Shown here piece by piece: positions 45,301 through 55,578 of a stretch of DNA of 56,531 nucleotides (the first letter of the stretch is position 1; every line of letters begins with the position of its first letter). The notes under the pieces are model-generated. The model was not told the DNA's origin, did no database searches, and was given only the letters and a program-made list of their open reading frames with translations. Source of the stretch: Lingula anatina (Eukaryota > Brachiopoda > Lingulata > Lingulida > Lingulidae); the NCBI RefSeq assembly GCF_001039355.2, contig NW_019775380.1, positions 126,001 through 182,531 on the forward strand, written 5' to 3'. The position numbers were made by a program, and so were the translations under genes.

Positions 45301-48300
45301 TACATCTATGAAAATATTTTTCTTCAAATAAAATATAAGTCTTTCGTATAAATCTAAAATTATCTAAACATTTAATTTTTCCTAGTTTTGTAAATAAATA
45401 GGGAAAAATTCATGTGGGTTTTAACTACTTAATAATTGACATTTGTACATCTCCATGTCCATACTGCTATGAAGTAACACACTCAGATTACAGAATTGTG
45501 TGAAAAATCAATGCAGCCAGTGCAGGAGTCCAGACTTCCTGAGTACCTATCTAACAAAACCTCATCTATGCCTTTACTATGGTGACTGCCTTCTCTTAAA
45601 TCCCATTTGGAATGACACCAAAAGAAGTTATCAGAGTGCTAAGGCTTAAATGGTGACATATATATGCGATTCACTTACTGAGAGGGCATTTTTTCATTTC
45701 TTCGTTTACAATCACTTTTTTCTCCTCTACTTTGCAGTGCTAGTTCACTTCACACTTAAGACGACCTACCTAATTAATTATTTAGCCTACAATAAAATCC
45801 TGATTGCGGTATTTGCATTTCATCCGACTGGGTGACTACATCAAATCCCATTAGGCTGTGAAGTATGCAGACAACTTGGCAATGGTTTGCTACATGTTTA
45901 TTTCCCATACACGAGGAGGTTTAACACCAAATTTGGAAAAAAATATGGATAGATAGGTCTACCTAAAAGTCGGGGAAAAACCTAAGTTTACAGGCTGTGA
46001 TTTCTTTATAATATAATTTTAGACCCTGATTTAATATTACACCCTAGACATTTTCTTATAAGTACTGACACACTAGAATAGCAGCATGTGCACCACCTAG
46101 AAGTTCAGAAGTAAAGCTCTATTTACTTAACAATATGTCCTCTACCATGATGGCATTCAATCTATATTTGCTTGTGTTTGCTCAAGTTTTACAGAGCATG
46201 CACTATGTTTTTAGTAGCCCACTCGCATATCCTTCATGTTACCTGTGATTTATCAATCACCAGATGTTCCTACAGTTCTATATGATAAATACCCCTTCCC
46301 TACCAGTAAATCAAAGACATTACTTGTTTCTTAACTATTACCAGAAGTCAAAATAAGTTGCCCTCTGTGAGGATCTAAGCATGGGAACATAAACTAAGTA
46401 CCCCTGAAATGTTAAGACTCACTTGACATTTGGTGTGCAATGCAACAATGTTTCAGACACCAGAAGCCTCTTCCTTAGCTGGCAAAGAAAACTCTTGTCA
46501 GTATTGAACCATAATGGCTACCAATTGTCATTTCCAGTTAACTTCATCCTCATTTACTGGCCTTGGCTGTGGACCCTTCCATTTGTACAACATCCCTTAT
46601 CAGTCCCTACTCACACTCTGAGTTGGCTGTTTTACCAGTGATACCCAGCTGGGGCCGACCAGGAAATCCCGCCAATATAATAAAGCCACACTCTACTCTT
46701 CCATTCAGGACACTGCAGACACCTTGACAGTGGAATACTCGAGCTAAAGTCATTTAACTTTTCATACACAGTAAAAAAGGTTTCCAACAGGGCTATTGAT
46801 TAGACAGAAGAAATGAGCTTTATACAAACTTTATATACCAATCAATAATCATAACAGTGGTGGAAGAGTGTCCACGCACTCTTTGCTGCACTTTGCTTAT
46901 GGAAGTGGATCTTTCTATGTATAATTCAAAGACAAGAATGAATATCCACTACTCCGGCAATGTGATTAGTGAAAGACTTGGCGAGGATGACAACATAAGA
47001 CTATATCAGAGCCACTCAAGGCAGGCAAAGCAGAATTCAATCTTCATTCAAATTCTCCTGTGAAGTATTAAACTCAATAAACCTGCCCTCAGACTCTCTC
47101 TTAATGAATTGTTAAATGATACTAGAAAGATGCTTTGGGACACAGCTCACCTATGACGGCCTTCAGCTCTCTTCATCCAATTAACGTCCTTCAGCGTCCA
47201 ACTTGGATAACAACATAAGAGGATTATATCGGGAACTTTTGCAACTGGACCACACTAGATGCAAACAAATAGAACTTCTGTTTGAAGACTGCCATACGCA
47301 GTTACCAGTAGGATATTGCTAAGTTGGCGGCTGCCAGGTTGACACTTTTGCACACCTTGGGGGCCCTCTTGCACATGCGCCAGGATTTGAAAGCTTTGTT
47401 TTGCTTTACATATGACCAACTTTGGCCTTTTACAATCTGCAGAGCTATTGTACCCTCTCCTATTTAAATTTGAATGCTCCAGTGAAAGCCTTACACAATA
47501 AGGCACAGTAAGCATGTTATTATATCGAACTACCTCTGACGTAGGCAGCAATTAAGCATCAGCATTTTATATCTCTTTATCAATAAACAATCATTCACGT
47601 TATCCTCACAAAAGTTATAAAGAAGAAAATATTTGTGTAGACCAATTGATTATACAATATTACTAGAAGAGAATGAGTCAGTTCCGATTTTCCAAATCAA
47701 TCTACTTAATCAAATAAACCAAAAACTTCTACTTACAAGCTTAATTTACGTCACTCATGTTTCATGTAGTACAAACTTCCATGACAAAGTGTCAAAGGAT
47801 ATAAGCCTTGTGGAACTTTATTTACGACATACACACCTGATATTTGATACCAAATAAAACAAGGTTTCAAAAACTTTCTCACCCAGTTTATAAAGAAACC
47901 ATTTAACCACCTGCTGTGCCAAAGATTTATATCATACTTTTAAACAAATAGACGAAACAAAATCATGTGCACTTTTTCTATGCACAGATATAAGCTTGTG
48001 TGTCTACACTTAGTTTGTTTTAAAAAAATATTTCTTTCATTATTATTACAAATTATTCTGCTGTGTCAAACTAAGGTGACTATGATGTAAAATGTGGATT
48101 GTAAAATGTCCCCATTATCACATTATAATACTGACATTAATTCTTATCAAAAATTAATAAAAAGCATTGATGAGATATATTGATAAATGCGTGTAATCAC
48201 TGAGTGTAAAGAACTGCATTAATCCTTACAATTAGTATTGGTAGAGAGCATTCTACAGATATCAGGAGACCCGAATTCAACTGAAGAAGTGCTGATTACC

Positions 48301-51300
48301 TCTTTTCCTCCTGAATAACTCCCTATCCTGAAAATGGCCTTAAAACTTGTAAGGAACTTTTAGAGATATCTTGTCCACCAACAAGCTGATCAAATCAAAA
48401 AGACACAAATAAACCAATGCTGATGGAAACATCAACTTTTGCTGACAAAGGTAATCATAACCTGACAAACAAGCCATGATAGACAATACACGTGATGCTG
48501 TAAAGAGATGATGAAGGAATGGTGATAAAAAAGTCCTATGAGGACACTGATTGTTTCTAAGGGGAATCTCAATGCATGTGAGAAAGAAATTACCTGTTGT
48601 TTATGCTGTAATGCATCCAGGCTCTATACAAATCAATACTGACTATTCCAGAAAAGTCTCCTTGGCTAGCAGCTACAACTTGTTATTTCTATTCTGCACG
48701 ACTTCCTGATGCGTGTCCAAGGGAGAATTTTGGCTTATTATAATGTACATGTGTTACTATATACAGATGAGAATAGCTGAATATGGAAAGACTGCCGAAA
48801 GTCATTACTAACTTTTCAAAATTAATAAATAAAATAAAAAATAAAAAACAGCAAACGAAATTAAAATAAGATAAATAAAATAAATAAATAAAAAGTAGCC
48901 ATAGCTGGTGGATGTTATTTAACTTAGCACAGAAAGTTAAGAAAGATTGCATAAAAACAAACCACTCAATGAGTACAGTTGGTAAATCCAAATGTCAAGA
49001 TATTTAAATAAATAGGACAAACTGCCCAGTTTGTCACTACTGTGTCAGATGTATGCGAACAACCACAATCGCAAAATAACAAAATGCTGAAATGTCAAAA
49101 TGAGATTTGTCAGCACACCTGCTTCACATACACTGTATGACTACTGTATAGCTCCATTAAATAAAACCAAGAGAAACATATACAGTGTTCTATATTATGT
49201 AACAGTATCCACGATAGAAGTTTTTTAGTAAGCAACTGGTATCACTGTCACATATTCAATACCAGCGTAAAGTTCCAGCAGCAATATGCAGTATTTTCAT
49301 GATACATGAAGTTCTCATAAATTCTGCATCAATTTATAGATAAAAATATTGACGCCTCAAGGGAAAATATCAAGTGAAGCATGGCTCATAAATTCAAATA
49401 TGTTTGACAATAATTGAAATACAAATAGTTTTCTGTTGCATAGTTTCATTACCTATATATTTGAAATGACCAATAGTTTCTTTTGTCAATAGCTATAGAA
49501 AATTCACAGACATTCAGTGATAATCATTTTCTATATTCATATCTTTGCAGATCCATGTTCAAATAACATAGCTGAAAATAATCTGATGCCTACAATACAT
49601 CACTGTAACAATTCCCCACCTGTAGCTTCAGTGACCTTTGTGATAAAAGCACCCAACTTACAATCAATTACACCACCAGTCTTCCTCTACTGTCATATCA
49701 ATATATTCTTTCTGTATTTCACATCTACTATTCCTTCCCCTGCCTCATCTGCTGACATGCACATGTAAGCCTAAAAATCCAGCATTACTATGCATGACAC
49801 GCTGCATTACTGAAGGGGGCAACAGGCAGACAGACCACAATAATTACACAGAGCCTTGGAGCAATGAGGCATAGCCATCTATATGAACATCCTGGCTTTG
49901 TGATAACATCCACAGCACCCAGTGAACGAGATGTGGTGATGAGCAGCCTTAATTGCACCTAATGTCCATGCTACACACAATGCCTCCCAGCTCCAGCTTT
50001 AGACTATAGTCCTAGCCACATTGTACCCTGCCTGTATCAGTGCAGTATAGTTGATGGTCAATTCTGGTCCAGACCATGTCCATATCATAGTTAGGGTCTT
50101 GTATGGTAATATATTGACCCTATGCTGTATACTAACCATTACATAGCAGAGCCCAGTGAGGAGAAGAGATAATTAGTCTAATAATCAGTATTCAATATCC
50201 ATAGATTTTATACAGCTAAGTGGCTCATGTCTCTAAGGTACAACTATAGTCAAGTTTAGGAGACTTTCTGCAGATAGCATTATAGATTTTTTCACACCTC
50301 TGGAAGCCCACCTTTCATAATTATAACAAAATTGTGAGTGGGACAGCAAATGGATTAGACTGACACATGGTCAGCTGAGATAGGAAGCACTAAGCTATGC
50401 TGGTACAACATGACTGGGACCACAGCCTATGGGTTACAGTGGGCCAGTGCCTCCCATATCTAAATACAATACATTCCATGTGTGGTACAGAAATTCTAAC
50501 CAGGTAGTCTAAACCACCTCCGTGTGATCAGGCATCACCATACACACATGCCATGTGGATACAGCTAGCCAGTGTAAACATCCAATGTAATACACCATAA
50601 TATATGGTCCTGATATACAGCATATATATGACGTTAAAGTGTCCTAATGCCTTCAATAAAAAGACATTCTCCTACAAGTGCTTACCTTTTACTGAGTGCA
50701 GACCTAATGACGCATGACAAGTTGGTCCAGACACCCAAATAGAAATTGTATTATTATCAAGGTGATTCATCATGAAATGACCCAGGTGAACTGGTGATCT
50801 AATTGTATATAAATCGTATCTCTTTCACCTGCAGTCCATTTAATACTATACTACTACTATAGAAATGCTACAACCCAACTGATAAGTAAATATAATCAGA
50901 TTACTTACAGTCTTATCAATTGTGTGGCTTTAACACTATGAAGTTTTAAGTAGGTAAGGGAAAATTATGAAATCAAAGCAAATACCTTAAGTGTACCTTT
51001 CAGACATAATATTTATTATGGAGAGAGAGAGAGAGTGAGACAGAGTGCACACGGGCAACAGCCTTATACCCCAAATAAAAATACTAGCTGCAACTCAGTC
51101 TATTATCATCATAGGTATATTATTGCCTGTTCTTGCAAAAAATAAAAAAGTACCTTCTGATTGGCATGTTCTTCTTCCCAGTGTAAGAATGCAATACTTT
51201 TCATTTATGAACTTCTCCAGTGGGAGAGCTCTTTCAAATAGCCGTTATCAACAGGCTTGGGTGCTGGATAAAGTCAGAGTCATGTTAACTTAGACTGATA

Positions 51301-54300
51301 ACAATATTACCACCAAAGATTATGTGACTTGAATTACCTTTCCCTTCCAAAACAAACAACCCTACTGAGCAGAGTTTGCTTTCACTGAAAATTATTGTTC
51401 TTCTATAGTGGCACCATTCAAACTTGTTTATGTTATGCCTTTTGAGGCTTTCTTTCTAAGGAAAAAGTTCAAATTAACATAGGATGAAAATCATCTGGAT
51501 TACACCGTAACACGTAAATATATCGAAATCATACCCCCATGCCTCAGAATATCTAATGAGTCACCAAGTCACTTACATAAAAGATTAGGTGTTGTTTTTC
51601 TCACAAATAACAGTATCAGAAATAAATGTGCTTTCATGAAATTATCATGCTATTTCATCAAAAAACACAATTTGCCTCAGACTATTCTAACCTAGATTAA
51701 GTGGAAAGCTGCATTTAGTGAGTCTTACTTAAGAGCAACAACAACAGCACTTACATAGAACACTTAACCACTTGCAGTATACCTCCACCATTCCACAGCC
51801 ACCTGCCCTCTGAAAAGCTGATCTCGTGCCAGGGGAAGAAAATACCTTTTCCAGCTCAGTGTGGTTCTAGATCCCTCAATCTTGCAAAAGTTGGCAGGCA
51901 ATACAACTTCTCCTAGTTGAGAGAGAGTGAATTGCAAGCAATGATAATTCATAAAAACTGTAACTTTCCTTTTTTACGTCCTTTGAAGGGAGAATGACAT
52001 AGTCTCATAGACACAGAAGTTAGGAAAGGGGAAATCCAACCCATTTTTGTGAATGACCTTGTAAATCTACCACATCCTATGTTTTATCTTGATAGAACCA
52101 AGCACTGTAATTTAAGTAAATATATGGTGTGCTTGACTACAAAGCTTGTGTGTTTTGAGTGGGCACATTGTCTCTGGCTCTCCTAATAATTTGACATTCT
52201 TTTCTTTTTTTTTTCCTTTTTGTTATTGAAGCCTCATAATTCAAATTCTTCCATTAGCTACATAAGATATGGAAGCAATAAAATTAAGCTATCTCATAAA
52301 ACCTATAAAGTTGTTATAAATAGAATAATTTTTCTATTTTCATTGTATGGCTCCTATAGTTTTCCATTATTAGTTTTCCCTTGATCAAGCAAAACTTATT
52401 CAACAGACCCCAATTTTATCAACTGCCTTCTGATGAAATGTTTTTAAATAAATGAAATATGAAAGGACTGGCATTTACTGCTGTGCTGGAAGGTAGGTGA
52501 AATATGGCCTTGATATCATATGCTGTGCTGCAAACAATAGCCGCCCTCACATTTTACTACAAGAGTTGACAATTTGTAATCAGAAAGCAAGCACTCCAAA
52601 TGTTAACACTTGTGACTTAAAAACTAGAAACTTACAGCTTTTTTTCTCAAACTTTAAGTTAAGTATACCCAGAATTAAAGAATATGTGTCTATACATAAA
52701 AAATGCATGGACTGTATCACATTAATATTTGGCAGTATCTTTACCCCTCCCACCCCCACCCTACCCCACCTTTCTTTTTCTGGGAGCACAGGGCCAACCA
52801 TTACTTCTCCATTGCATTCTAGCTTTACATATTTCATCTTGTAATGCCCATGCTAAATAATCTGTCCTGGCATCTTTTTCAACTGATCTTTGCCACTTCT
52901 TCTTGGGTGACTAGCTCCCCTCTTTCTTTGGGGACTCCAATCAAGTGCTTGGTGATTCAAGTCATTCACTAAGTGGTTTTAACAAGTTAATCTGATCACA
53001 AAGTTATTTTTAGTAATTTCCTGCTTGATATTTGCCCATTTGTCTGTTCCAAAAGATCTTGATTGTTATCATCACTGAAAACTCGATTTGTAAACATACT
53101 GAAAAATATCACCCATAATCTGTTACATTACTATCTTTAAAACAATGGCAAATTCGCAAATAAGATTTTTTGTGTATCGCTCACCCTTTCTTTTTTAAAC
53201 AATAATATATTGTTTAAAAAGATGTAACTCCAGCAGTATCTCATTCAATAAAGCTTGCGTGACTTTTGTATCTGCTCCATCTTCAAGGCATTCAGTGAAT
53301 AAAATCAGAGGCCAGCAGCTGGTATTTCAGTGTTCTTCCATAAAACATAATGTAAAAACACATACAGAGAGCATCACTGAAAAGTTATCCATATCCCTGA
53401 GGTATTCCATCTCATAATTAGTTGCATCTTGACAGCCAAATAAGTCGGGGGGCAAATTTCCTGGGCTTTCTATCGCTTCAGGTAGGCCACAGGAAATTGT
53501 CCGTTTTCCTTACCAAACATCCTCCTTTGAAGCATTTTTAAATTACTCCATTAAAGGAAAAATCAATATGGTAATGCTCCTTAGGATTTTTCACAAAAAG
53601 ATGGAAATTGTCCATGTTTTAATAAGGTGGAGGGCATTCAGCCACCATTGCTGCTGCTGAGACAACGCCATTGCATTGCAGTAGTGGTGGCATAGAAAAG
53701 TAACAGAAATATCTCCTATAACATTCAACACCTACTAGTTTTGAGAAAGATGGGTCTTTCTTTTTGTCTAGGTTTCTAAATTATTGACAGGTCTAGGATT
53801 TCTGTGAAATTCTGATATTTTTTGCTCAAGAACTTGATAATTTGAAGATTGAAGAATTTTGCATATTGACAAATAGAAGTAAATGTCACAGAGCTTGACA
53901 ACCACCACAAAGCTCACATGACAAGAAGTGAACCTTTGTTGTTTCTCGTTGTGATACCAATAGACTGGGTGCATTATTTCCCTTACAATGAGGAAATGGT
54001 TTGTCCTTTATAAATATCTTTCTGAGATCATGAAAAATGACACTCACCTTTTCCTTCCCATACGACAAAGTAGCAATGAAACTGTTTCTGGAGACTAGGC
54101 AAAGGTCAATTATCTGCTGATTTTTTGAAGCAATTGTGAACATAAAATACAGTATTTTTAGTAATTTACTATACATTACCTTGATCTGCAGTGTTAAAAT
54201 ATCAACACAAAAGCAAGAAAATGATCATTGCATATACCAGAAATGTACATAAGATTGTCAAGAGATTATTCCAAAAGGTAAGGTGAATTATCATAAATGA

Positions 54301-55578
54301 TTTCAAAGTAAACAAATTTCAGATATACTTAGAGCGCATTCTCAACGAAGTAAGCCNTATTCCATCTCATAATTAGTTGCATCTTGACAGCCAAATAAGT
54401 CGGGGGGCATATTTCCTGGGCTTTCTATCGCTTCAGGTAGGCAACAGGAAATTGTCCGATTTCCTTACCAAACATCCTCCTTTGAAGACTTTTTAAATTA
54501 CTCCATTAAAGGAAAAATCAATAGAGTAATGCTCCTTAGGATTTTTCACAAAAAGATGGAAATTGTCCATGTTTTAATAAGGTGGAGGGCATTCAGCCAC
54601 CATTGCTGCTGCTGAGACAACGCCATTGCATTGCAGTAGTGGTGGCATAGAAAAGTAACAAATATCTCCTATAACATTCAACACCTACTAGTTTTGAGAA
54701 AGATGGGTCTTTCTTTTTGTCTAGGTTTCTAAATTATTGACAGGTCTAGGATTTCTGTGAAATTCTGATATTTTTTGCTCAAGAACTTGATAATTTGAAG
54801 ATTGAAGAATTTTGCATATTGACAAATAGAAGTAAATGTCACAGAGCTTGACAACCACCACAAAGCTCACATGACAAGAAGTGAACCTTTGTTGTTTCTC
54901 GTTGTGATACCAATAGACTGGGTGCATTATTTCCCTTACAATGAGGAAATGGTTTGTCCTTTATAAATATCTTTCTGAGATCATGAAAAATGACACTCAC
55001 CTTTTCCTTCCCATACGACAAAGTAGCAATGAAACTGTTTCTGGAGACTAGGCAAAGGTCAATTATCTGCTGATTTTTTGAAGCAATTGTGAACATAAAA
55101 TACAGTATTTTTAGTAATTTACTATACATTACCTTGATCTGCAGTGTTAAAATATCAACACAAAAGCAAGAAAATGATCATTGCATATACCAGAAATGTA
55201 CATAAGATTGTCAACAGATTATTCCAAAAGGTAAGGTGAATTATCATAAATGATTTCAAAGTAAACAAATTTCAGATATACTTAGGAAAGTGTTTTTGAA
55301 AGCATCTGGTTACATCCAATCTCATTTGCTTGTTCCTTTGTACTAAAAAGATCATACACACACTTTCAAGTTTATCATTCCACACATGCACACATTCACA
55401 TGCAAGTACACAAGTCACACATGCACACGCACGCACACACTCACCATATTCCCTACTGTTGTCACAGGACCTGACGAAGAGAGATTTGGTGCTGAATGCC
55501 CGAGTGTGGACTGTCGCATACGCAGCAGGTTTGATGTCTCCCTCTCGGCAGAATGTGACAAACCCAGTCCTGGTAGAC
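25805..55578 (-). CDS. MAST: MAST-family microtubule-associated Ser/Thr kinase with PDZ domain (5' partial)
   Basis: Exons in transcript order: 55445-55578, 41093-41136, 40622-40701, 38268-38340, 37474-37558, 36211-36368, 34779-34854, 34297-34506, 33848-33946, 33423-33549, 32861-32982, 32536-32624, 32098-32272, 31775-31866, 31364-31444, 31081-31151, 30587-30814, 30100-30327, 29816-29946, 29340-29569, 28794-29047, 27932-28111, 27233-27438, 25805-26803. All phases join and give 1389 residues and a stop. The order is a Ser-rich N-terminus ([36 protein letters not shown]), DUF1908 region ([20 protein letters not shown]), kinase domain, AGC-type tail ([12 protein letters not shown]), PDZ and Ser/Pro tail. 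This is the MAST1-4 architecture. The first visible exon most resembles MAST4 (SETSNLxRMR, KELSL). MAST kinases are cytoskeleton- and PTEN-linked. The exon starts mid-codon, so more 5' exons lie beyond the window. Confidence 0.95.
26600..27438 (-). other. MAST: MAST: PDZ domain exons
   Basis: The PDZ fold is split by the intron at 26804-27232. The first half (27233-27438) gives [20 protein letters not shown], with the carboxylate-binding loop as R-G-Y-G-F, and ends HHLVV. The second half gives [20 protein letters not shown] then [14 protein letters not shown]. The domain would bind C-terminal peptides such as that of PTEN in mammals (known for the family). The tail after it is Ser/Pro-rich ([17 protein letters not shown]) and ends EKREYFESL. 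Confidence 0.92.
29816..32624 (-). other. MAST: MAST: protein kinase domain and C-terminal extension exons
   Basis: Eight exons carry a complete catalytic core. [17 protein letters not shown] is the Gly-rich loop with the MAST-type SNGAYG; FALKKV holds the ATP-binding Lys; [12 protein letters not shown] is the hinge; HRDLKPDN is the catalytic loop, split by the 31364/31081 splice; TDFGLSK is the Mg-binding [14 protein letters not shown] is the activation segment and APE motif; and [14 protein letters not shown] follows. The AGC-type tail ends in [12 protein letters not shown] in exon 29816-29946. All key catalytic residues are present, so an active kinase is expected. In the visible protein it spans about residues 415-770 with the tail. 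Confidence 0.95.
33423..36368 (-). other. MAST: MAST: DUF1908 region exons
   Basis: Five exons (36211-36368, 34779-34854, 34297-34506, 33848-33946, 33423-33549) encode the conserved helical block in front of MAST kinase domains. Landmarks are [67 protein letters not shown] and LGLNRDPL. Between the block and the kinase lies an acidic segment (32861-32982, [12 protein letters not shown]) that is more acidic than I would expect for a linker. Its donor (GAA/GTAAAC) is weak. Confidence 0.9.
37251..37306. repeat. (TAA)n microsatellite
   Basis: About eighteen TAA units in a MAST intron, 0.17 kb from the donor of exon 37474-37558. Confidence 0.95.
38752..38789. repeat. Short direct repeat, two 18-bp units
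   Basis: TTCTTCAAATTAAAAAGT occurs twice with a 2-bp spacer in a MAST intron. Confidence 0.85.
39490..39601 (-). CDS. MAST: MAST: candidate alternative first exon
   Basis: ATG at 39601 opens 37 codons ([18 protein letters not shown], then [16 protein letters not shown]) ending in AAAAG/GTAAATG in phase 1. The next exon, 38268-38340, takes exactly two bases, giving [15 protein letters not shown] basic TSRRRRK run followed by hydrophobic residues gives a different N-terminus from the long form, without the [12 protein letters not shown] segment. It lies between exons 40622 and 38268, as an internal promoter product would. Confidence 0.5.
41093..41136 (-). other. MAST: MAST: 44-nt microexon
   Basis: Acceptor TTTTTCTTTGCAG, 44 bases encoding [14 protein letters not shown] plus two bases, donor GAG/GTAAGA. 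It accepts phase 0 (exons 55445-55578 or 42465-42677) and passes phase 2 to exon 40622-40701, giving [14 protein letters not shown] across the junction. That matches the conserved MAST segment LKELSLPRRGS followed by RKSLI. Confidence 0.85.
42285..42369. repeat. (CA)n microsatellite; (GU)n in the MAST transcript
   Basis: An uninterrupted CA tract of about 42 units. The MAST transcript reads it as GU repeats starting shortly after the donor of candidate exon 42392-42429. The open frame of Thr-His repeats over it is an artefact. Confidence 0.95.
42392..42429 (-). CDS. MAST: MAST: candidate short alternative first exon
   Basis: ATG at 42429 gives [12 protein letters not shown] plus AG, running into AAAG/GTAAGTATT, a near-consensus donor. 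It ends in phase 2, which fits exon 40622-40701 and would give SLSNIDATE followed by [10 protein letters not shown]. On the transcript a (GU)n tract of about 42 units begins roughly 22 bases past this donor. Evidence is splice signal and phase only. Confidence 0.4.
42465..42677 (-). CDS. MAST: MAST: alternative first or cassette exon
   Basis: ATG at 42677 opens [27 protein letters not shown], a Glu/Lys-rich stretch and [18 protein letters not shown], ending at AGG/GTAAGT in phase 0. It can splice straight to the 44-nt microexon. I found no convincing in-frame acceptor just upstream that also fits the phase of exon 55445-55578, so an alternative first exon with its own promoter is the better reading. 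The frame stays open some 20 codons above the ATG. Confidence 0.6.
42688..44507. other. MAST intron, proximal part
   Basis: AT-rich sequence without an exon that I can defend. A stretch at 43240-43312 has an open minus-strand frame ending in CAG/GTGTTT, but it has no ATG and a stop just upstream. The promoter of the 42465-42677 first exon, if real, should lie here. Confidence 0.4.
44508..44803. mobile_element. Hairpin MITE, family A, near-complete copy (296 bp)
   Basis: Outer ends GAGCGCATTCACAACGAG and CTCGTTGTAAATGCGGCC are followed inward by TTGAGCCATGGCTCTACAAA and its complement, and by a second paired block (CCTAATCTTTTAATAGTCTC with CCGCCTCTCACACGCCTC, against GAGGCGTGTGAGAGGC with GAGACTATTAAAAGATTAGG). 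Arms are over 100 bp, so the element folds into one long hairpin. TAA flanks both sides (44505-44507 and 44804-44806). An N at 44562 replaces a few bases that the right arm still shows. There is no coding capacity. TAA duplication and GC-rich ends would fit PIF/Harbinger (inference). Confidence 0.85.
44807..45081. mobile_element. Hairpin MITE, family B (275 bp)
   Basis: The left arm GAGGGAATTCAGAACAAGAT, with ATCTGCAGACTAAATATGGC and CGACTCACTT, pairs with right-arm AAGTGGGATCGGCCATATTGAG, GATCATCTGTTCTGAATGCGCTC. Inner arms GGCCTCCCTGGC and GAGGCAGGGAGACCATCAGGG also partly pair. The outer end matches family A over GAGCGCATTC. It directly follows family A, with TAA between them and TAA after it (45082-45084). 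Confidence 0.8.
45085..53402. other. MAST intron, distal part
   Basis: About 8.3 kb of AT-rich intron with no coding exon that I can support. It holds A-rich low-complexity tracts near 48820-48895 and a GAGA run near 51020-51034. Short open frames on either strand are within chance expectation. Confidence 0.5.
53403..54331. repeat. Duplicated 0.93-kb block, copy 1
   Basis: 929 bp starting TATTCCATCTCATAATTAG and ending GATATACTTA. It matches 54358-55284 with about ten substitutions and a 2-bp indel. It ends precisely where a MITE end begins. The same short open frames occur in both copies. Confidence 0.95.
54332..54356. mobile_element. Truncated end of a family A-like MITE
   Basis: GAGCGCATTCTCAACGAAGTAAGCC resembles the outer end of the family A elements at 44508 and 8573. 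It follows TTA and is cut off by N at 54357. The second block copy has the same flank without the insert. Confidence 0.7.
54358..55284. repeat. Duplicated 0.93-kb block, copy 2
   Basis: 927 bp beginning right after the N at 54357 and carrying the uninterrupted sequence GATATACTTAGGAAAG at its end, that is, an empty MITE target. It continues into unique sequence and then exon 55445-55578. Best read as the other allele of copy 1. Confidence 0.95.
55380..55442. repeat. Imperfect CA-rich tract
   Basis: CACACATGCACACATTCACA and similar CA-rich sequence lie directly next to the donor of MAST exon 55445-55578, giving GU-rich RNA just after the 5' splice site on the transcript. Confidence 0.8.

Noticed and set aside
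47255-47551. 98-codon minus-strand frame in the large MAST intron
   Set aside because: Lacks a recognisable motif and convincing splice sites in phase with MAST; cannot be told from chance.
50691-50752. Minus-strand segment ending in AAAAG/GTAAGC, phase-compatible with MAST exon 38268
   Set aside because: There is no in-frame ATG and no acceptor, so neither a first nor an internal exon is supported. It could be a UTR exon.
53768-55129. Two pairs of identical minus-strand open frames (68 and 96 codons), suggesting a duplicated gene
   Set aside because: They repeat only because the 0.93-kb block is present twice, probably as alleles. Composition is intronic and there is no family signal.
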